Shown in pieces: positions 24,640 to 33,322 of a stretch of 48,626 nucleotides of DNA. The stretch spans positions 1 to 48,626 of the IMG/VR virus record IMGVR_UViG_3300021368_001018; one strand, written 5' to 3'. The notes beneath the pieces were generated by a model, which made no database searches, had not been told where the DNA came from, and saw only the letters and a program-made list of their open reading frames with translations. This stretch comes from a virus. How positions within the stretch are numbered: the stretch's first letter is position 1; each line of letters begins with the position of its first letter. A program made the position numbers and the translations under genes.

Positions 24640-25926
24640 TTAATAGTTCGTTTCTCTCTTAGCTTTTAAATAATGTTCTTCTAACTCCGGATGTAGTTCA
24701 AACAAGTCGTGGCCTTCTCTTTTACTAAAACCATTTTTATCTAAATCTTGACAATACTCAATAGTCTTAACAAATTCTTCCAAGTCTTGTTCTTTGTCTA
24801 GTGCCTTTAGAATATTAGGATAACCTTTGTATAGTGGTTTTAGTTTTTCCTTAATTTCTTTAGGCAAATTCTTTACTTGTAATATTCTTGGGTGTTCAAT
24901 AATATAAAACGTATGTTGTATACCCATTTCTTTTAACATTGCAATTAACTTATAGTTTTCTAATACAGATAAGAAAGATATTACAGAGTGAACATTAACT
25001 CTTGCATTTCTTCTTGATCTCATTAACTTCATATTTTCTACAAGTTGATTCCAATCAGATTTCTTTCTAATGTAATCATTATATTTACCATAACTGTCTA
25101 TAGATATTTTCATAACAAATTCTTTGAAGTGTGGGAAGTAATCTCTAAAATTATATCCTTCCATATCAAATACAGATAAATTTGTTTTGTATATCAAATC
25201 TATACCTTTTGAATAACCTGTTGCTACTAATTTGTCTAATAGTTTATAATGATTTACCATAACTAAAGGTTCGCCACCAATTAGTTTGATTGATCTAGTA
25301 TACTTTGCTACAGAGGCGATATCATCTAGATACTTTTCATCATCATGTTTCATAGTATTCATTCTTTCGCCATCTTTAGGATCTAAATCTGGATCGTATA
25401 CTTTTGATAATTTTTTTAATGATAGAGTTCTAGTGTTAGCACTTCTTGGTGTACACATATAACAATCTAGATTACAAGCATTACCAAACATTTTCATTTT
25501 AATGTCTAGTATTCTTTCGTCAAAATCTTTTATATCTCCTTCATCTATGAATTTTTGAACAGCTCTTAATAGTTCTGGTACTTTACTATCAAATGTACCT
25601 GCTAGTATTTGTTCAGTATATTTTTGTCTATCTGAACGACCATATTTTTGTTCTTGTTTCCAACAACCTGTACAATGATGTCTAAAGAATTTAGGATCCC
25701 AATCTTCTTTTAACATTTCTTTTCTTAATCTGTTTTGATATTCGGAAGTATACCATTCTTTGATAGTTGTATCTTCCATATTGTGGCCAGTTCTTGCTAG
25801 TGCGTCATAGCAAGGTGCATATCTACCACTTAAACTAGAGAATACGTGTGTGAAAGGTAAAGGACAGAACCATAATTTTTTATCCTTTAACTTTTGTTCA
25901 AATTTTTTTTTCTGTTCTTCATTCAT
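24640..25926 (-). CDS. Twitch/SPASM-type radical SAM enzyme
   Basis: 428 residues. The radical SAM motif CNLDCYMC is at 151-158 (Cys151, Cys155, Cys158), unusually far from the N-terminus, and IKLIGGEPLVM and the VMKISIDSYG strand follow as expected for the barrel. The first 90 residues hold Cys21 and Cys39 (FCPLPFTHV and YAPCYDA) and Cys85/Cys88 (HCTGC), an auxiliary cluster domain placed before the catalytic core. This domain order is found in a marine-phage group annotated as twitch domain-containing radical SAM proteins. The substrate is unknown; close relatives often sit next to glycan genes. It ends ten bases before the PP-loop gene. A GATAAATA (25933-25940) upstream could be a weak late promoter. 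Confidence 0.85.
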   Translation of the reverse strand: MNEEQKKKFEQKLKDKKLWFCPLPFTHVFSSLSGRYAPCYDALARTGHNMEDTTIKEWYTSEYQNRLRKEMLKEDWDPKFFRHHCTGCWKQEQKYGRSDRQKYTEQILAGTFDSKVPELLRAVQKFIDEGDIKDFDERILDIKMKMFGNACNLDCYMCTPRSANTRTLSLKKLSKVYDPDLDPKDGERMNTMKHDDEKYLDDIASVAKYTRSIKLIGGEPLVMVNHYKLLDKLVATGYSKGIDLIYKTNLSVFDMEGYNFRDYFPHFKEFVMKISIDSYGKYNDYIRKKSDWNQLVENMKLMRSRRNARVNVHSVISFLSVLENYKLIAMLKEMGIQHTFYIIEHPRILQVKNLPKEIKEKLKPLYKGYPNILKALDKEQDLEEFVKTIEYCQDLDKNGFSKREGHDLFELHPELEEHYLKAKRETNY

Positions 25927-25927
25927 A

Positions 25928-26707
25928 CTAGTTATTTATCCATATCTTATAAAGTGGACTTTCTGGTAGATTGTGTATGGCACGATTCGGACCTGTGTAG
26001 TGTACAACCTTTAATTTCTCATTAGGTTCATCTAATAACATATAATCTGTATTAAATTTTTTTGCATATATTTTATTAAGTCCCACCATATGATCTTTGT
26101 TCTCTGTATATTTACCTAGCCATTCAGATGGCATTAATGTAAGTTTACTTTTCTTTTCAAATATTTTCCAATCAACATAGTTTTGTTCGCCATAGTATTT
26201 AAAGTGTACTTTACCTGAATTGTAATAATGTAATTGCCAATATTCAGGATTAAGTGCAAAATCATCCCATACATGCTTAAATTCACCAGATTTAAACTTG
26301 TAAAAACCACCATTTAAAGGTAATATGTTATTATCATTATAATTGTCAGAGTGTGTTTTTTCATTCCACCAAACACCATATGATACTAACTCATCATTAC
26401 CAACAGGATAACCTATAAGATCATCTACATTACCTACGATAACTTGATCTATATCCATTATAATAATCTCATCGCCTGGTTGTTGGCCACCAAATAAAGG
26501 ACTAAAATATTTTAGTTTGTGCCAGTGTTTTACAACACTACTATGATGATTATATGGTAATACTACATCAGCCTTTACGTTAGGGTCGTCACTTAAACAA
26601 ACAGATTGAAAAGGTATTGTACTGTTTCTTTTCAGTCCATCATAAAAGTTAGCAACATAGTCTGGTGTATATTTGCCTTTGAAATATACAGTACATATTT
26701 TAATCAT
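25928..26707 (-). CDS. Glycosyltransferase-like protein (GT-A, GT8-like)
   Basis: 259 residues. The start MIKICTVYFKGKYTPDYVAN leads to a Rossmann-like half, and IIMDIDQVIVGNVDDL (82-97) has the DxD metal motif (Asp85, Asp87) in the style of GT8 and related retaining glycosyltransferases (WLDxDxxVxxDxxxL). ILPLNGGFYKFKSG (about 129-142) and EKLKVVHYTGPNRAIHNLPE are the usual acceptor-loop and His-metal-ligand parts (VVHYTGP). It is related to the smaller protein at 23292. It transfers a sugar in the cytoplasm to an unknown acceptor. It overlaps the next upstream gene by eight bases, so the three glycosyltransferase and methyltransferase genes are co-translated. Confidence 0.75.
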   Translation of the reverse strand: MIKICTVYFKGKYTPDYVANFYDGLKRNSTIPFQSVCLSDDPNVKADVVLPYNHHSSVVKHWHKLKYFSPLFGGQQPGDEIIIMDIDQVIVGNVDDLIGYPVGNDELVSYGVWWNEKTHSDNYNDNNILPLNGGFYKFKSGEFKHVWDDFALNPEYWQLHYYNSGKVHFKYYGEQNYVDWKIFEKKSKLTLMPSEWLGKYTENKDHMVGLNKIYAKKFNTDYMLLDEPNEKLKVVHYTGPNRAIHNLPESPLYKIWINN

Positions 26708-27584
26708 CTATACTTCTCCAGATTATATCAAACTTTTTGTTAATAGCATGTATCAGTTGAGCCGATTTAGGAACAAATCCTTGTGTATCAAAGAAATAAT
26801 GCCAGTCATCATCTAACCATTGTACTGGTATATTATTTTCTTTTAATTTAACAGCAAATATTGTTTCGTTATCGTAACCAAAGTATTTTGCAATCTTTTT
26901 AGGAAAGAAATCATCTTGTCCTATAAGACTTGTCATAAGGTCTAAAGTTTGTTTAAAATCTGTGAAATAATCTAATTCTTTTAAATGTTGTTTACTAATA
27001 CCTACTATACCTGTATTGATAACATCATTTTTAGGACTTAATCCTTTTTCTATCAACATCGCCTGAGCATTATAAAATTTTGAGTTAGGACTTCTTATTG
27101 TTTGTGTATTTTCTGTTATTAGATGAATAGGATTTACTCTTTCGTTATTGTTCTTAACTGCCACACCTTTTGATAAGTCCCATACTTCAAAAAAGTTTTG
27201 ATCTGTATTAGGTACAACATCAAAGTCTAGATATAAAACCTCGTCATACTCTTTAGCAAATTCGTATAGTAAATGTATTTTAAAAAAGTTAACTATATTA
27301 TAACTTGTAATTTCTGGATAAAATTCTCTCATCCATTTGTAATAATCAACATAACTAGTATTTAAACTACCACACTTTGTATCATTTTCTATCATAGTAA
27401 AATCTACACCTATTTTCTTGGCGTATTCTACTTTACAATCTACTAATCGTTGGTAGTTCTTTTCAAATTCGTTTTTAGTATTATAGTTTGTAAACTCGGC
27501 ATCCTTTTTCTTGATATGCTCATCAAACGTATCTAATTCTTCTTTTGGAATATTAATGTATAAACTAAATATTTTTCTTTTCAC
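26700..27584 (-). CDS. Glycosyltransferase-like protein (GT-A fold)
   Basis: 294 residues starting with GTG at 27584, supported by GAGG six bases upstream. VLYLDFDVVPNTDQNFFEVW (117-136) has the DxD motif (Asp120, Asp122), and the flanking pattern YDEVLYLDFD is that of Gly-Sug-binding, DXD-containing glycosyltransferases (GT32 or GT8 type). NDVINTGIVGISKQHL (about 190-205) is the usual following strand and acceptor loop. The gene overlaps the upstream methyltransferase gene by 20 bases and the downstream glycosyltransferase by eight. Donor and acceptor unknown. It lacks a membrane segment and should be cytosolic. Confidence 0.75.
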   Translation of the reverse strand: MKRKIFSLYINIPKEELDTFDEHIKKKDAEFTNYNTKNEFEKNYQRLVDCKVEYAKKIGVDFTMIENDTKCGSLNTSYVDYYKWMREFYPEITSYNIVNFFKIHLLYEFAKEYDEVLYLDFDVVPNTDQNFFEVWDLSKGVAVKNNNERVNPIHLITENTQTIRSPNSKFYNAQAMLIEKGLSPKNDVINTGIVGISKQHLKELDYFTDFKQTLDLMTSLIGQDDFFPKKIAKYFGYDNETIFAVKLKENNIPVQWLDDDWHYFFDTQGFVPKSAQLIHAINKKFDIIWRSIDD

Positions 27585-28236
27585 TTTTCGCCTCTTCCCA
27601 TGACATAATCGGATCAGGAGTACCTTCCATTTTTCCTACTATTATAAATCTTGTACCTCTGTAATCTGTTACCTTTTCCTCTGATAATACAGTTGCATTA
27701 CTAGGTAATTGTTTTTTAAAATCTTCTATTGTATCAACACAATTAATATGTCCTTCAATATCATACATATTGTTTGATGTAAAAGCAAAGTGTGTTGGCG
27801 AAGTTCTTCCCCACCAAGGATTTTTCATTATTGGTGCTGGTCCCCATTCTTTCATTGGTTTCATATGTTCACAAGAAGTATTAATAAACAAATCAACATT
27901 ATCGTATTGATCTCTGTACTTTTCAAATACATCGCCTGTAATCCAATCTATATTCCAATCTTTAAATATTCTATACTTTGATCTACTAATTACTTGTGCG
28001 TCTGTATCTACACATACTATTTGTTTTACTTTGTGATAAAATGCAGGTATTAAAATACTACCATACCAACTACCAAATATAACTATCTTTGAATCTTTAT
28101 TTAAAAAATCTAATTTGTTTACTGCTTCAACAAGTTTTAGTTTAGTGTTGAATTGATTAGGACTTAACGAATCTAATAGGTCGTCATTCTCCCTAATTTC
28201 TGCCATTATATTTCTTAATATTTCTAAATCAATCAT
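27565..28236 (-). CDS. Class I SAM-dependent methyltransferase-like protein
   Basis: 223 residues. SKIVIFGSWYGSILIPAF (48-65) is in the position of motif I (usually E/DxGxGxG), QIVCVDTDAQVISRSKYRI (72-90) has the acidic end of strand 2 that binds the ribose of SAM, and WITGDVFEKYRDQYDNVDLF corresponds to strands 3 and 4. The glycine loop is degenerate (FGSWYGS), so activity is plausible but not assured. The C-terminal NATVLSEEKVTDYRGTRFII is the usual antiparallel strand pair. The acceptor may be a sugar, as it is flanked by a carbamoyltransferase (four-base overlap) and glycosyltransferases. No membrane span. Confidence 0.7.
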   Translation of the reverse strand: MIDLEILRNIMAEIRENDDLLDSLSPNQFNTKLKLVEAVNKLDFLNKDSKIVIFGSWYGSILIPAFYHKVKQIVCVDTDAQVISRSKYRIFKDWNIDWITGDVFEKYRDQYDNVDLFINTSCEHMKPMKEWGPAPIMKNPWWGRTSPTHFAFTSNNMYDIEGHINCVDTIEDFKKQLPSNATVLSEEKVTDYRGTRFIIVGKMEGTPDPIMSWEEAKSEKKNI

Positions 28237-29759
28237 TTTCTGTAAATATAATCGTTAATAACTAACATATCTAATGCTGTCTTTTTAAATGTTCTCATTG
28301 CATTTTCTGGTGTTTCTACAATAGGTTCTTGACAATTAAAACTTGTATTAAGCAACATAGGTACACCAGTAATTTCTCCAAACTCTCTTATTACTTCATA
28401 GAATTTACTGTTATCGTTTTTGTTAACTGTTTGTATTCTGGCCGTACCATCAACGTGAGTGATACCTGGTATTACACTTTTCATTTCTGGTTTTACTTTA
28501 CATATTCTAGACATGTAAGGACTAGGTAAATTAGTATCAAAATATTGTTTGTAGTGTTCTTCTAAAACAGCAGGTGCAAATGGTCTAAAGTCTTCTCTCA
28601 TTTTTATTGTACTGTTAATAATATCTTTTATATCTGGATTACGAGGATCAGCCAATATACTTCTATTACCTAATGCTCTATTACCACTTTCTGATTTACC
28701 TTGAAACCAACCTACTATCTTGCCATCGGCGATTGCTTGTGCTACTTCTTTATATGAAGTTAATTTTTCATCACCTTTATACCAGTCATATGATTTACCA
28801 GCATACAAGTTAGACTTATGTACATTACCATTGATTGTATAATCAGCATGTTGATAAGCACCAATAGCCTGGCCTTCATCACCAATTGCAGGTGGAACAA
28901 ATACATTATCCCATTTTTCAGTAAACATTTCATTACAATAACCGTTGTATGCAACACCACCAGCAAGACATAAGTTGTCGGAAGTTTTTAAAGGATAGAC
29001 ATGTTCTTTAATTCTTTCCATTGTTATTTCTTGTAGTGTGTATGCTAAATCATCTATACCGTGTTCAGCAATTTTTATTTGTTTCCATTCTGGATATTTT
29101 CTTTCTAAAATAGGTCCTTCTAAAATTTGTGTAAGTACGTTGTAATAGTAATCGCTGTGTTTACCATAACCAACTTTTCCCATAAGTTTACTTGCACCTA
29201 ATGTTCCAAATCCTGTTAAGTTAGACATATGATTCCATAACCAACCGATAGGAAGTTTTGATGATAGATCAGTTGCGTTACCGTCTCTATCAAAAAATAA
29301 ACATCTATATCTTGAGCCAATACCATCAATTGCAAGTACATCACTTTGTTTGTAACCTGAATTTAAAAATGCATAAGCGGCATGTGATTGATGATGATCT
29401 ATGTAATAGATACCATCTTTATAATGATTTTGCCATAATGTCTTAACTTCATAATCAAAGATTTCATCGTGACCTTTGAATATGCCGTTCCATAATTCTT
29501 CTTTTGATTTTCTTACACCACCATATGTGTATGTAAATGCTAGAACACCGTCTTCCGGTTTATGTAAATATTCTTTTAAAAATTGATCGTTGAGAGTATA
29601 ATCGCCAGGATTTAATATATCTGATTGATGATCGTAAGCTTCTGCTCTGTATGGTAAATTATGTTTGAAACGTGTATGTCTTTCACGTTGATTATGATAT
29701 TCGCCATCATAAGTATTGTGATCATGTAAGTTTATTGCAACAGCGTAAATTTTCTTCAC
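28233..29759 (-). CDS. O-carbamoyltransferase (NodU/CmcH family)
   Basis: 508 residues beginning with GTG at 29759, with AAGGAG seven bases upstream; a three-codon ATG frame overlaps this start. DHHQSHAAYAF (121-131) is the conserved YrdC/Kae1-like metal-binding motif of the carbamoyltransferase N-domain, and GKSESGNRALGNRSILADPR (around 360) and CQEPIVETPENAMRTF (around 476) mark the C-terminal domain. The family moves a carbamoyl group from carbamoyl phosphate, through an adenylate, to a hydroxyl of a sugar or an antibiotic. It suggests an O-carbamoylated sugar as one product of this operon. The length is somewhat shorter than the usual 550-600. Related genes are known in marine T4-like phages. 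Confidence 0.9.
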   Translation of the reverse strand: MKKIYAVAINLHDHNTYDGEYHNQRERHTRFKHNLPYRAEAYDHQSDILNPGDYTLNDQFLKEYLHKPEDGVLAFTYTYGGVRKSKEELWNGIFKGHDEIFDYEVKTLWQNHYKDGIYYIDHHQSHAAYAFLNSGYKQSDVLAIDGIGSRYRCLFFDRDGNATDLSSKLPIGWLWNHMSNLTGFGTLGASKLMGKVGYGKHSDYYYNVLTQILEGPILERKYPEWKQIKIAEHGIDDLAYTLQEITMERIKEHVYPLKTSDNLCLAGGVAYNGYCNEMFTEKWDNVFVPPAIGDEGQAIGAYQHADYTINGNVHKSNLYAGKSYDWYKGDEKLTSYKEVAQAIADGKIVGWFQGKSESGNRALGNRSILADPRNPDIKDIINSTIKMREDFRPFAPAVLEEHYKQYFDTNLPSPYMSRICKVKPEMKSVIPGITHVDGTARIQTVNKNDNSKFYEVIREFGEITGVPMLLNTSFNCQEPIVETPENAMRTFKKTALDMLVINDYIYRK

Positions 29760-29782
29760 TTCATTTCTCCTTATCTTATTTA

Positions 29783-30124
29783 TTATAGTCCTAACAAACC
29801 TCTAATCTCTGGATCAATCATGTCTCTTGTCCATTGAGGTGTCATCGTGACTCTTACATTGCATTTTAGTCCTGGAATACTTTCAACATTCATCTTTACA
29901 TTGTTTACTATTTGATCTGCCGCCGGACAAAAGGCAGACGTTAAACTCATTAAAACAAACACGTGTCTTGCTTCAGTTACCTTAACATCATATATTAGAC
30001 CAAGTGTGTATATATCTGTAGAGATTTCAGGATCGTATACTTCTTTTAGTACCTCTGTAATCTTATTAATATATTCTAACCTAGTTTCTTGATGGTCTGT
30101 TATATCGCTCAAATCTGTTTTCAT
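29783..30124 (-). CDS. SufT/MIP18-like Fe-S assembly protein (DUF59)
   Basis: 113 residues of the DUF59 family. VYDPEISTDIYTLGLIYDVK (29-48) has the DPEIxxxIxxLGLI signature, LTSAFCPAADQI (61-72) has the conserved Cys66 and the C-terminal VRVTMTPQWTRDMI closes the fold. Members such as SufT and PaaD help to place Fe-S clusters in target enzymes. It overlaps the downstream end of the radical SAM gene at 30124, whose maturation is a reasonable client; that is inference. The window also has an IscA-type carrier (2296), so the phage carries two separate Fe-S delivery factors. Cytoplasmic, no membrane segment. Confidence 0.88.
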   Translation of the reverse strand: MKTDLSDITDHQETRLEYINKITEVLKEVYDPEISTDIYTLGLIYDVKVTEARHVFVLMSLTSAFCPAADQIVNNVKMNVESIPGLKCNVRVTMTPQWTRDMIDPEIRGLLGL

Positions 30125-30963
30125 TATACATTCAATATATTACTATACTTCTCAATAGGAAAATGTCCTTTCGGTTGTACATACTCTTTACATGTCACAC
30201 AATACTTTTCGTATTTAAATAACTGAAAGTTCATCATCTTATCAATATTTTCTTTTGTCATAGGAAAAGACCTAGACAATTCAGTGTTGTTTGCAAATTT
30301 TTTACTACAGTGTACTATATGTCTTTTTTCAAAGTCAATAACAGGTACCATAGGAAAAGCGGCACACATTTTACGATCTATTTCAGCCGCTTGTTCGTGT
30401 ACTGCTAACACATCACCTTTTGTTGGTGTTCTACCATTGAACGCCTTAAACATGGTGTTTTTGTGATCTAATTTCTTTTTAAAATCTGGATAGTTTTCTA
30501 CGTATTTAAAGTAATTAGGTGTTTTAAGTACTACATTGTAGTTGTTCATTTCGTTTTCTCCGAAATAATCATAATTACCTAGTTTTTTAATTTTGTCTGG
30601 ATAAAAATCTAATGTCAAGTGTTCTACATATAAGATTTCTGGATCTTCCAATATTTCAGGATATCTTTTTCTTACAAAAGAGTTAGATAATACTGAACAT
30701 ATAAAATTAGGATATTCTTTTATCATTGCAATAACTTCACGTAGATTTTTAATTAAGCCTGGTTCACCACCAAGTAAACATATTCTAACTTTATATTTAC
30801 TTAATGCGTTTAATGTTTCTCTTAAAAAATCTAAATCTACTGTTAAGTTTCTCATTTCTAGAGTATAGCTTGTACAATAGTGACAGTCTTTATTACAAGA
30901 CATTGATAAAAAGAAATCTATTGCTAAATAGTTTTTTTGTACGTATGTTAAATCAAATTTCAT
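30124..30963 (-). CDS. Radical SAM enzyme
   Basis: 279 residues. CNKDCHYC (23-30) is the CxxxCxxC motif that binds the catalytic [4Fe-4S] cluster, and VRICLLGGEPGLI (about 54-66) is the GGEP SAM-binding motif. At the C-terminus Cys in HIVHCSKKFAN and the pair YCVTCKEYVQ suggest a small auxiliary cluster domain or a twitch-like extension. It shares one base with the downstream DUF59 gene and overlaps the upstream hypothetical gene by four, so the enzyme and a likely Fe-S delivery factor are coupled. The substrate is unknown. The glycan context (aminotransferase two genes upstream) favours a sugar or an amino-sugar. Confidence 0.85.
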   Translation of the reverse strand: MKFDLTYVQKNYLAIDFFLSMSCNKDCHYCTSYTLEMRNLTVDLDFLRETLNALSKYKVRICLLGGEPGLIKNLREVIAMIKEYPNFICSVLSNSFVRKRYPEILEDPEILYVEHLTLDFYPDKIKKLGNYDYFGENEMNNYNVVLKTPNYFKYVENYPDFKKKLDHKNTMFKAFNGRTPTKGDVLAVHEQAAEIDRKMCAAFPMVPVIDFEKRHIVHCSKKFANNTELSRSFPMTKENIDKMMNFQLFKYEKYCVTCKEYVQPKGHFPIEKYSNILNV

Positions 30964-31265
30964 TTTATTTTACTCCAGAATAACTTATTAAAAGCTATCT
31001 TTAATTTTTGTTTAGGTCCTTCTTTAAAATTTAAAGGTCCATAATCGTATTCAGGCATTGTATATGTTTTTTCAACAATATACTCATAAACCGGTTCATG
31101 TTCTTTATCTATCAAACTTTCGTCAAAGATGTCATTTGTGCCTAATGCTCTTTTCATCATTTGACAAGTTTTTATAAGATTTTGATCAGAGACAGAAACA
31201 GGATTACCATTATTATCTATATAATTAATTTTGTCTAGATCAGGACTTGTTATAATTTCAATCAT
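30960..31265 (-). CDS. Hypothetical protein between aminotransferase and radical SAM genes
   Basis: 101 residues, acidic in the middle and basic at the end (KQKLKIAFNKLFWSKIK). No recognisable motif, signal peptide or membrane span. The distribution of Pro, Tyr and Gly in TYTMPEYDYGPLNFKEGPKQ suggests an extended linker or binding segment. It overlaps both neighbours by four bases (30960-30963 and 31262-31265), so it is translated together with the DegT-type aminotransferase upstream and the radical SAM gene downstream. Its constant coupling makes an accessory role to one of them, such as a carrier or chaperone, possible, but this is inference. Confidence 0.6.
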   Translation of the reverse strand: MIEIITSPDLDKINYIDNNGNPVSVSDQNLIKTCQMMKRALGTNDIFDESLIDKEHEPVYEYIVEKTYTMPEYDYGPLNFKEGPKQKLKIAFNKLFWSKIK

Positions 31266-32332
31266 AGGTTATTTAATAATAAATTACACGTACTATTTAT
31301 ATCTTCATCTTCCAACCATGGATGAATAGGCAGTGTTAATATCGTCTCACTGACAACTTTTGCGTTTTTACAGTTGTCACTTCTATGTTCTATGTTTTTA
31401 TACATAGGTCTTTCCGAAATAGGTTTTTCATAGTGTACTTGAGCACCTATCTTTTGTTTTATTCTATCTCTTGCCTCGCCACCTTCAACTGGATCTCCTT
31501 CATCAAATCTTATAATATACTTATGATATGTATGATTAAGACCATTAGTTGGTTTATGTACATACACGTAACCATCTAATAGTTCATCATATTTTTTTGC
31601 TATAGCTTGTTTTGCTTCAATATACTGATCTAGTTTTTTTAATCTATAATCTATAAACTTTGCATTAAAGAATAACATTTTAGAGTTGTATCCTAGTATC
31701 TCATGGTTACCATGTTTTCTTAACTTGATACACATATTAGCATAGTCTTTGTTATCTGTCAATACCACACCACCTCCGGCGATTCCACCTATCGTTTTGT
31801 TTGCATTAAAGCTTATTGTACTCAATTCTCCTAGAGTACCTGCTTTAGTGCCATTAAGACTAGAACCTATAGCCTGAGCTGCGTCTTCTATAAATGCTAT
31901 GTTTTTCTCTTTACAAAATTTTAGTATCTCTGTCACATCTGACATACTACCAAATAAATGTGGATAGACAATTGCTTTTACTTTGTCTGAATACATACGT
32001 TTAATACTATCAAGTGTGATATGAAAAGAGTATGGATCAATATCACAAAATACTGGTGTTGCACCTACCATAGATATACAAGAAGCTGTTGATATCCACG
32101 AAAAGTTGGTAGTTAATACTTCGTCTCCTGGTTTTACACCTAAACATTTTAAAGAAAACATTAAAGCGTCTGTACCGTTTTGACATGCAACGGCATATTT
32201 TCTTGGTATTATACTTGTGATTGTTTTTTCTAGAAACTCTATGTTTTGTTCCTGATTTTCTTTCATGCATTCATCAAAGAGTTTAGTATAGTTCTCTTTG
32301 TCATGCTCATATTCATATTTCCATGCGTCCAT
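31262..32332 (-). CDS. DegT/DnrJ/EryC1/StrS-type PLP aminotransferase
   Basis: 356 residues, the usual family size. Lys179 in SFNANKTIGGIAGGGVV is the PLP Schiff-base lysine, EDAAQA (149-154) contains the Asp and Gln that contact the cofactor, and ACQNGTDALMFSLKCLG (49-65) is the phosphate-binding part. LTTNFSWISTASCISMVGAT is also typical. The family transfers an amino group, usually from glutamate, to a keto-sugar bound to a nucleotide, to make an amino sugar. Together with the epimerase at 22075 it fits a nucleotide-amino-sugar pathway. The gene starts with ATG at 32332, shares one base with the SPASM-like gene upstream and overlaps the next by four bases. Confidence 0.9.
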   Translation of the reverse strand: MDAWKYEYEHDKENYTKLFDECMKENQEQNIEFLEKTITSIIPRKYAVACQNGTDALMFSLKCLGVKPGDEVLTTNFSWISTASCISMVGATPVFCDIDPYSFHITLDSIKRMYSDKVKAIVYPHLFGSMSDVTEILKFCKEKNIAFIEDAAQAIGSSLNGTKAGTLGELSTISFNANKTIGGIAGGGVVLTDNKDYANMCIKLRKHGNHEILGYNSKMLFFNAKFIDYRLKKLDQYIEAKQAIAKKYDELLDGYVYVHKPTNGLNHTYHKYIIRFDEGDPVEGGEARDRIKQKIGAQVHYEKPISERPMYKNIEHRSDNCKNAKVVSETILTLPIHPWLEDEDINSTCNLLLNNL

Positions 32333-32712
32333 TATTTTATATCCTTTGCTACTTTTTTACCTTTTTCAAAATACGTTTCAATTTTTACTGCGTCATCTTC
32401 TTGTCTCGCTTTACAATGATGAAGACACGTTTTCAATATACTATTTATGTTGTCTCCTATATCTCTAGCCTGGATCAAGTCATCTTCAAACTTCTTCCAT
32501 TCTTTCTGATCTAGTATATCATCTATACTATTATGATCTTCTAACTTACTGACTTTGTAAAGAGGTTGATACTTTTCATCTTTTGTTGTTTTAGGGTGAT
32601 CACACCAACAACAAGGTAATAGATGACCTCTGTTATCTATCGCCAAAGGCATAGGTACAAAACTTTTATTGTCTGGATCAGGCAGACATTTAGGTTTAAT
32701 TTTTATAGACAT
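32332..32712 (-). CDS. SPASM-like auxiliary partner of a split radical SAM enzyme (second copy)
   Basis: 126 residues with Cys9, Cys34, Cys35, Cys37 and, near the end, Cys96 and Cys100. The segments NRGHLLPCCWCDHP (27-40) and NSIDDILDQKEWKKFEDDL (61-79) match the product of 3313 (NKGVLIPCCRMDDP and NSIEDILKSKEWKEFADNL). These cysteines should hold auxiliary [4Fe-4S] clusters like those of SPASM domains. The gene overlaps the end of the radical SAM gene 32696 by 17 bases, so the two are co-translated. No enzyme motif of its own, and the N-terminal SIKIKPKCLPDPDNK is not shared with the first copy. Confidence 0.7.
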   Translation of the reverse strand: MSIKIKPKCLPDPDNKSFVPMPLAIDNRGHLLPCCWCDHPKTTKDEKYQPLYKVSKLEDHNSIDDILDQKEWKKFEDDLIQARDIGDNINSILKTCLHHCKARQEDDAVKIETYFEKGKKVAKDIK

Positions 32713-33322
32713 CGTTTTTAGTTTTTAAAGCTTTTGTTGGCATAAAAGGATCGTCATCACTTAACCACCTTGAAGACTCTACAGATATAAAACTTAATCC
32801 TTCATCTTCAGCCATTTTTTTACATGTTTCAATATCATTTTCATTATAATTAAATCTTATACATTGCCATACTGGTGTACTTAACAAATGTTTCTTTGCT
32901 TCTTTCATTATCTCAAACATCTTCTCCCCATCCTGGTTTTTTCTATACTTGTGACTATCTTTTGGTAAACCGTCACAAGCAAAAATCCATACTGCTTTAG
33001 GGTTTGCTTTCCAAGATTTAATGTACCAAGACATAGGTTTAGCTGTAGCTGCATTATGAACAAATACCTCTGGCACATCTTTTAGTTCTTTCATTATCTC
33101 ATTAAATTTAGGGTGATGTACAGGATCAGATAACTGACCACAAAAAGCAACATCTTTAAAAAACTTTGCAATCATTTTAATTTCTTTTATAGTTAAGTCA
33201 CGACCATGTGGTACTAGGCCGTTATTAGTAAAAGATGTTTGTCTTTGACAATTAGGACATTCAAGAGGACACCTATGTGTCACGTCTAAATTTAATCTAC
33301 GTCTTTGTTTAAAGTATGTCAT
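32696..33322 (-). CDS. Radical SAM enzyme core of a split pair (second copy)
   Basis: 208 residues. CPLECPNC (18-25) is the CxxxCxxC cluster motif (Cys18, Cys22, Cys25) and is almost identical to that of the protein at 2637. Many further segments agree between the two: FCGQ(Y/L)SDP(I/V)HHP, the KPM-x-(H/W)YI segment and the dipeptide-rich stretch AVWIFACDGLPKDSHKYRKN. As in the first copy, the protein ends before a SPASM domain, which is encoded separately by the overlapping next gene. Substrate unknown; the presence of two paralogues in one phage suggests two related substrates or steps. It overlaps the glycosyltransferase-like gene upstream by 14 bases. Confidence 0.87.
   Translation of the reverse strand: MTYFKQRRRLNLDVTHRCPLECPNCQRQTSFTNNGLVPHGRDLTIKEIKMIAKFFKDVAFCGQLSDPVHHPKFNEIMKELKDVPEVFVHNAATAKPMSWYIKSWKANPKAVWIFACDGLPKDSHKYRKNQDGEKMFEIMKEAKKHLLSTPVWQCIRFNYNENDIETCKKMAEDEGLSFISVESSRWLSDDDPFMPTKALKTKNDVYKN

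Noticed and set aside
25933-25940. GATAAATA on the minus strand upstream of the twitch radical SAM gene
   Set aside because: One mismatch to the late promoter and inside the end of another gene; not called as a feature because such matches are frequent in AT-rich DNA.
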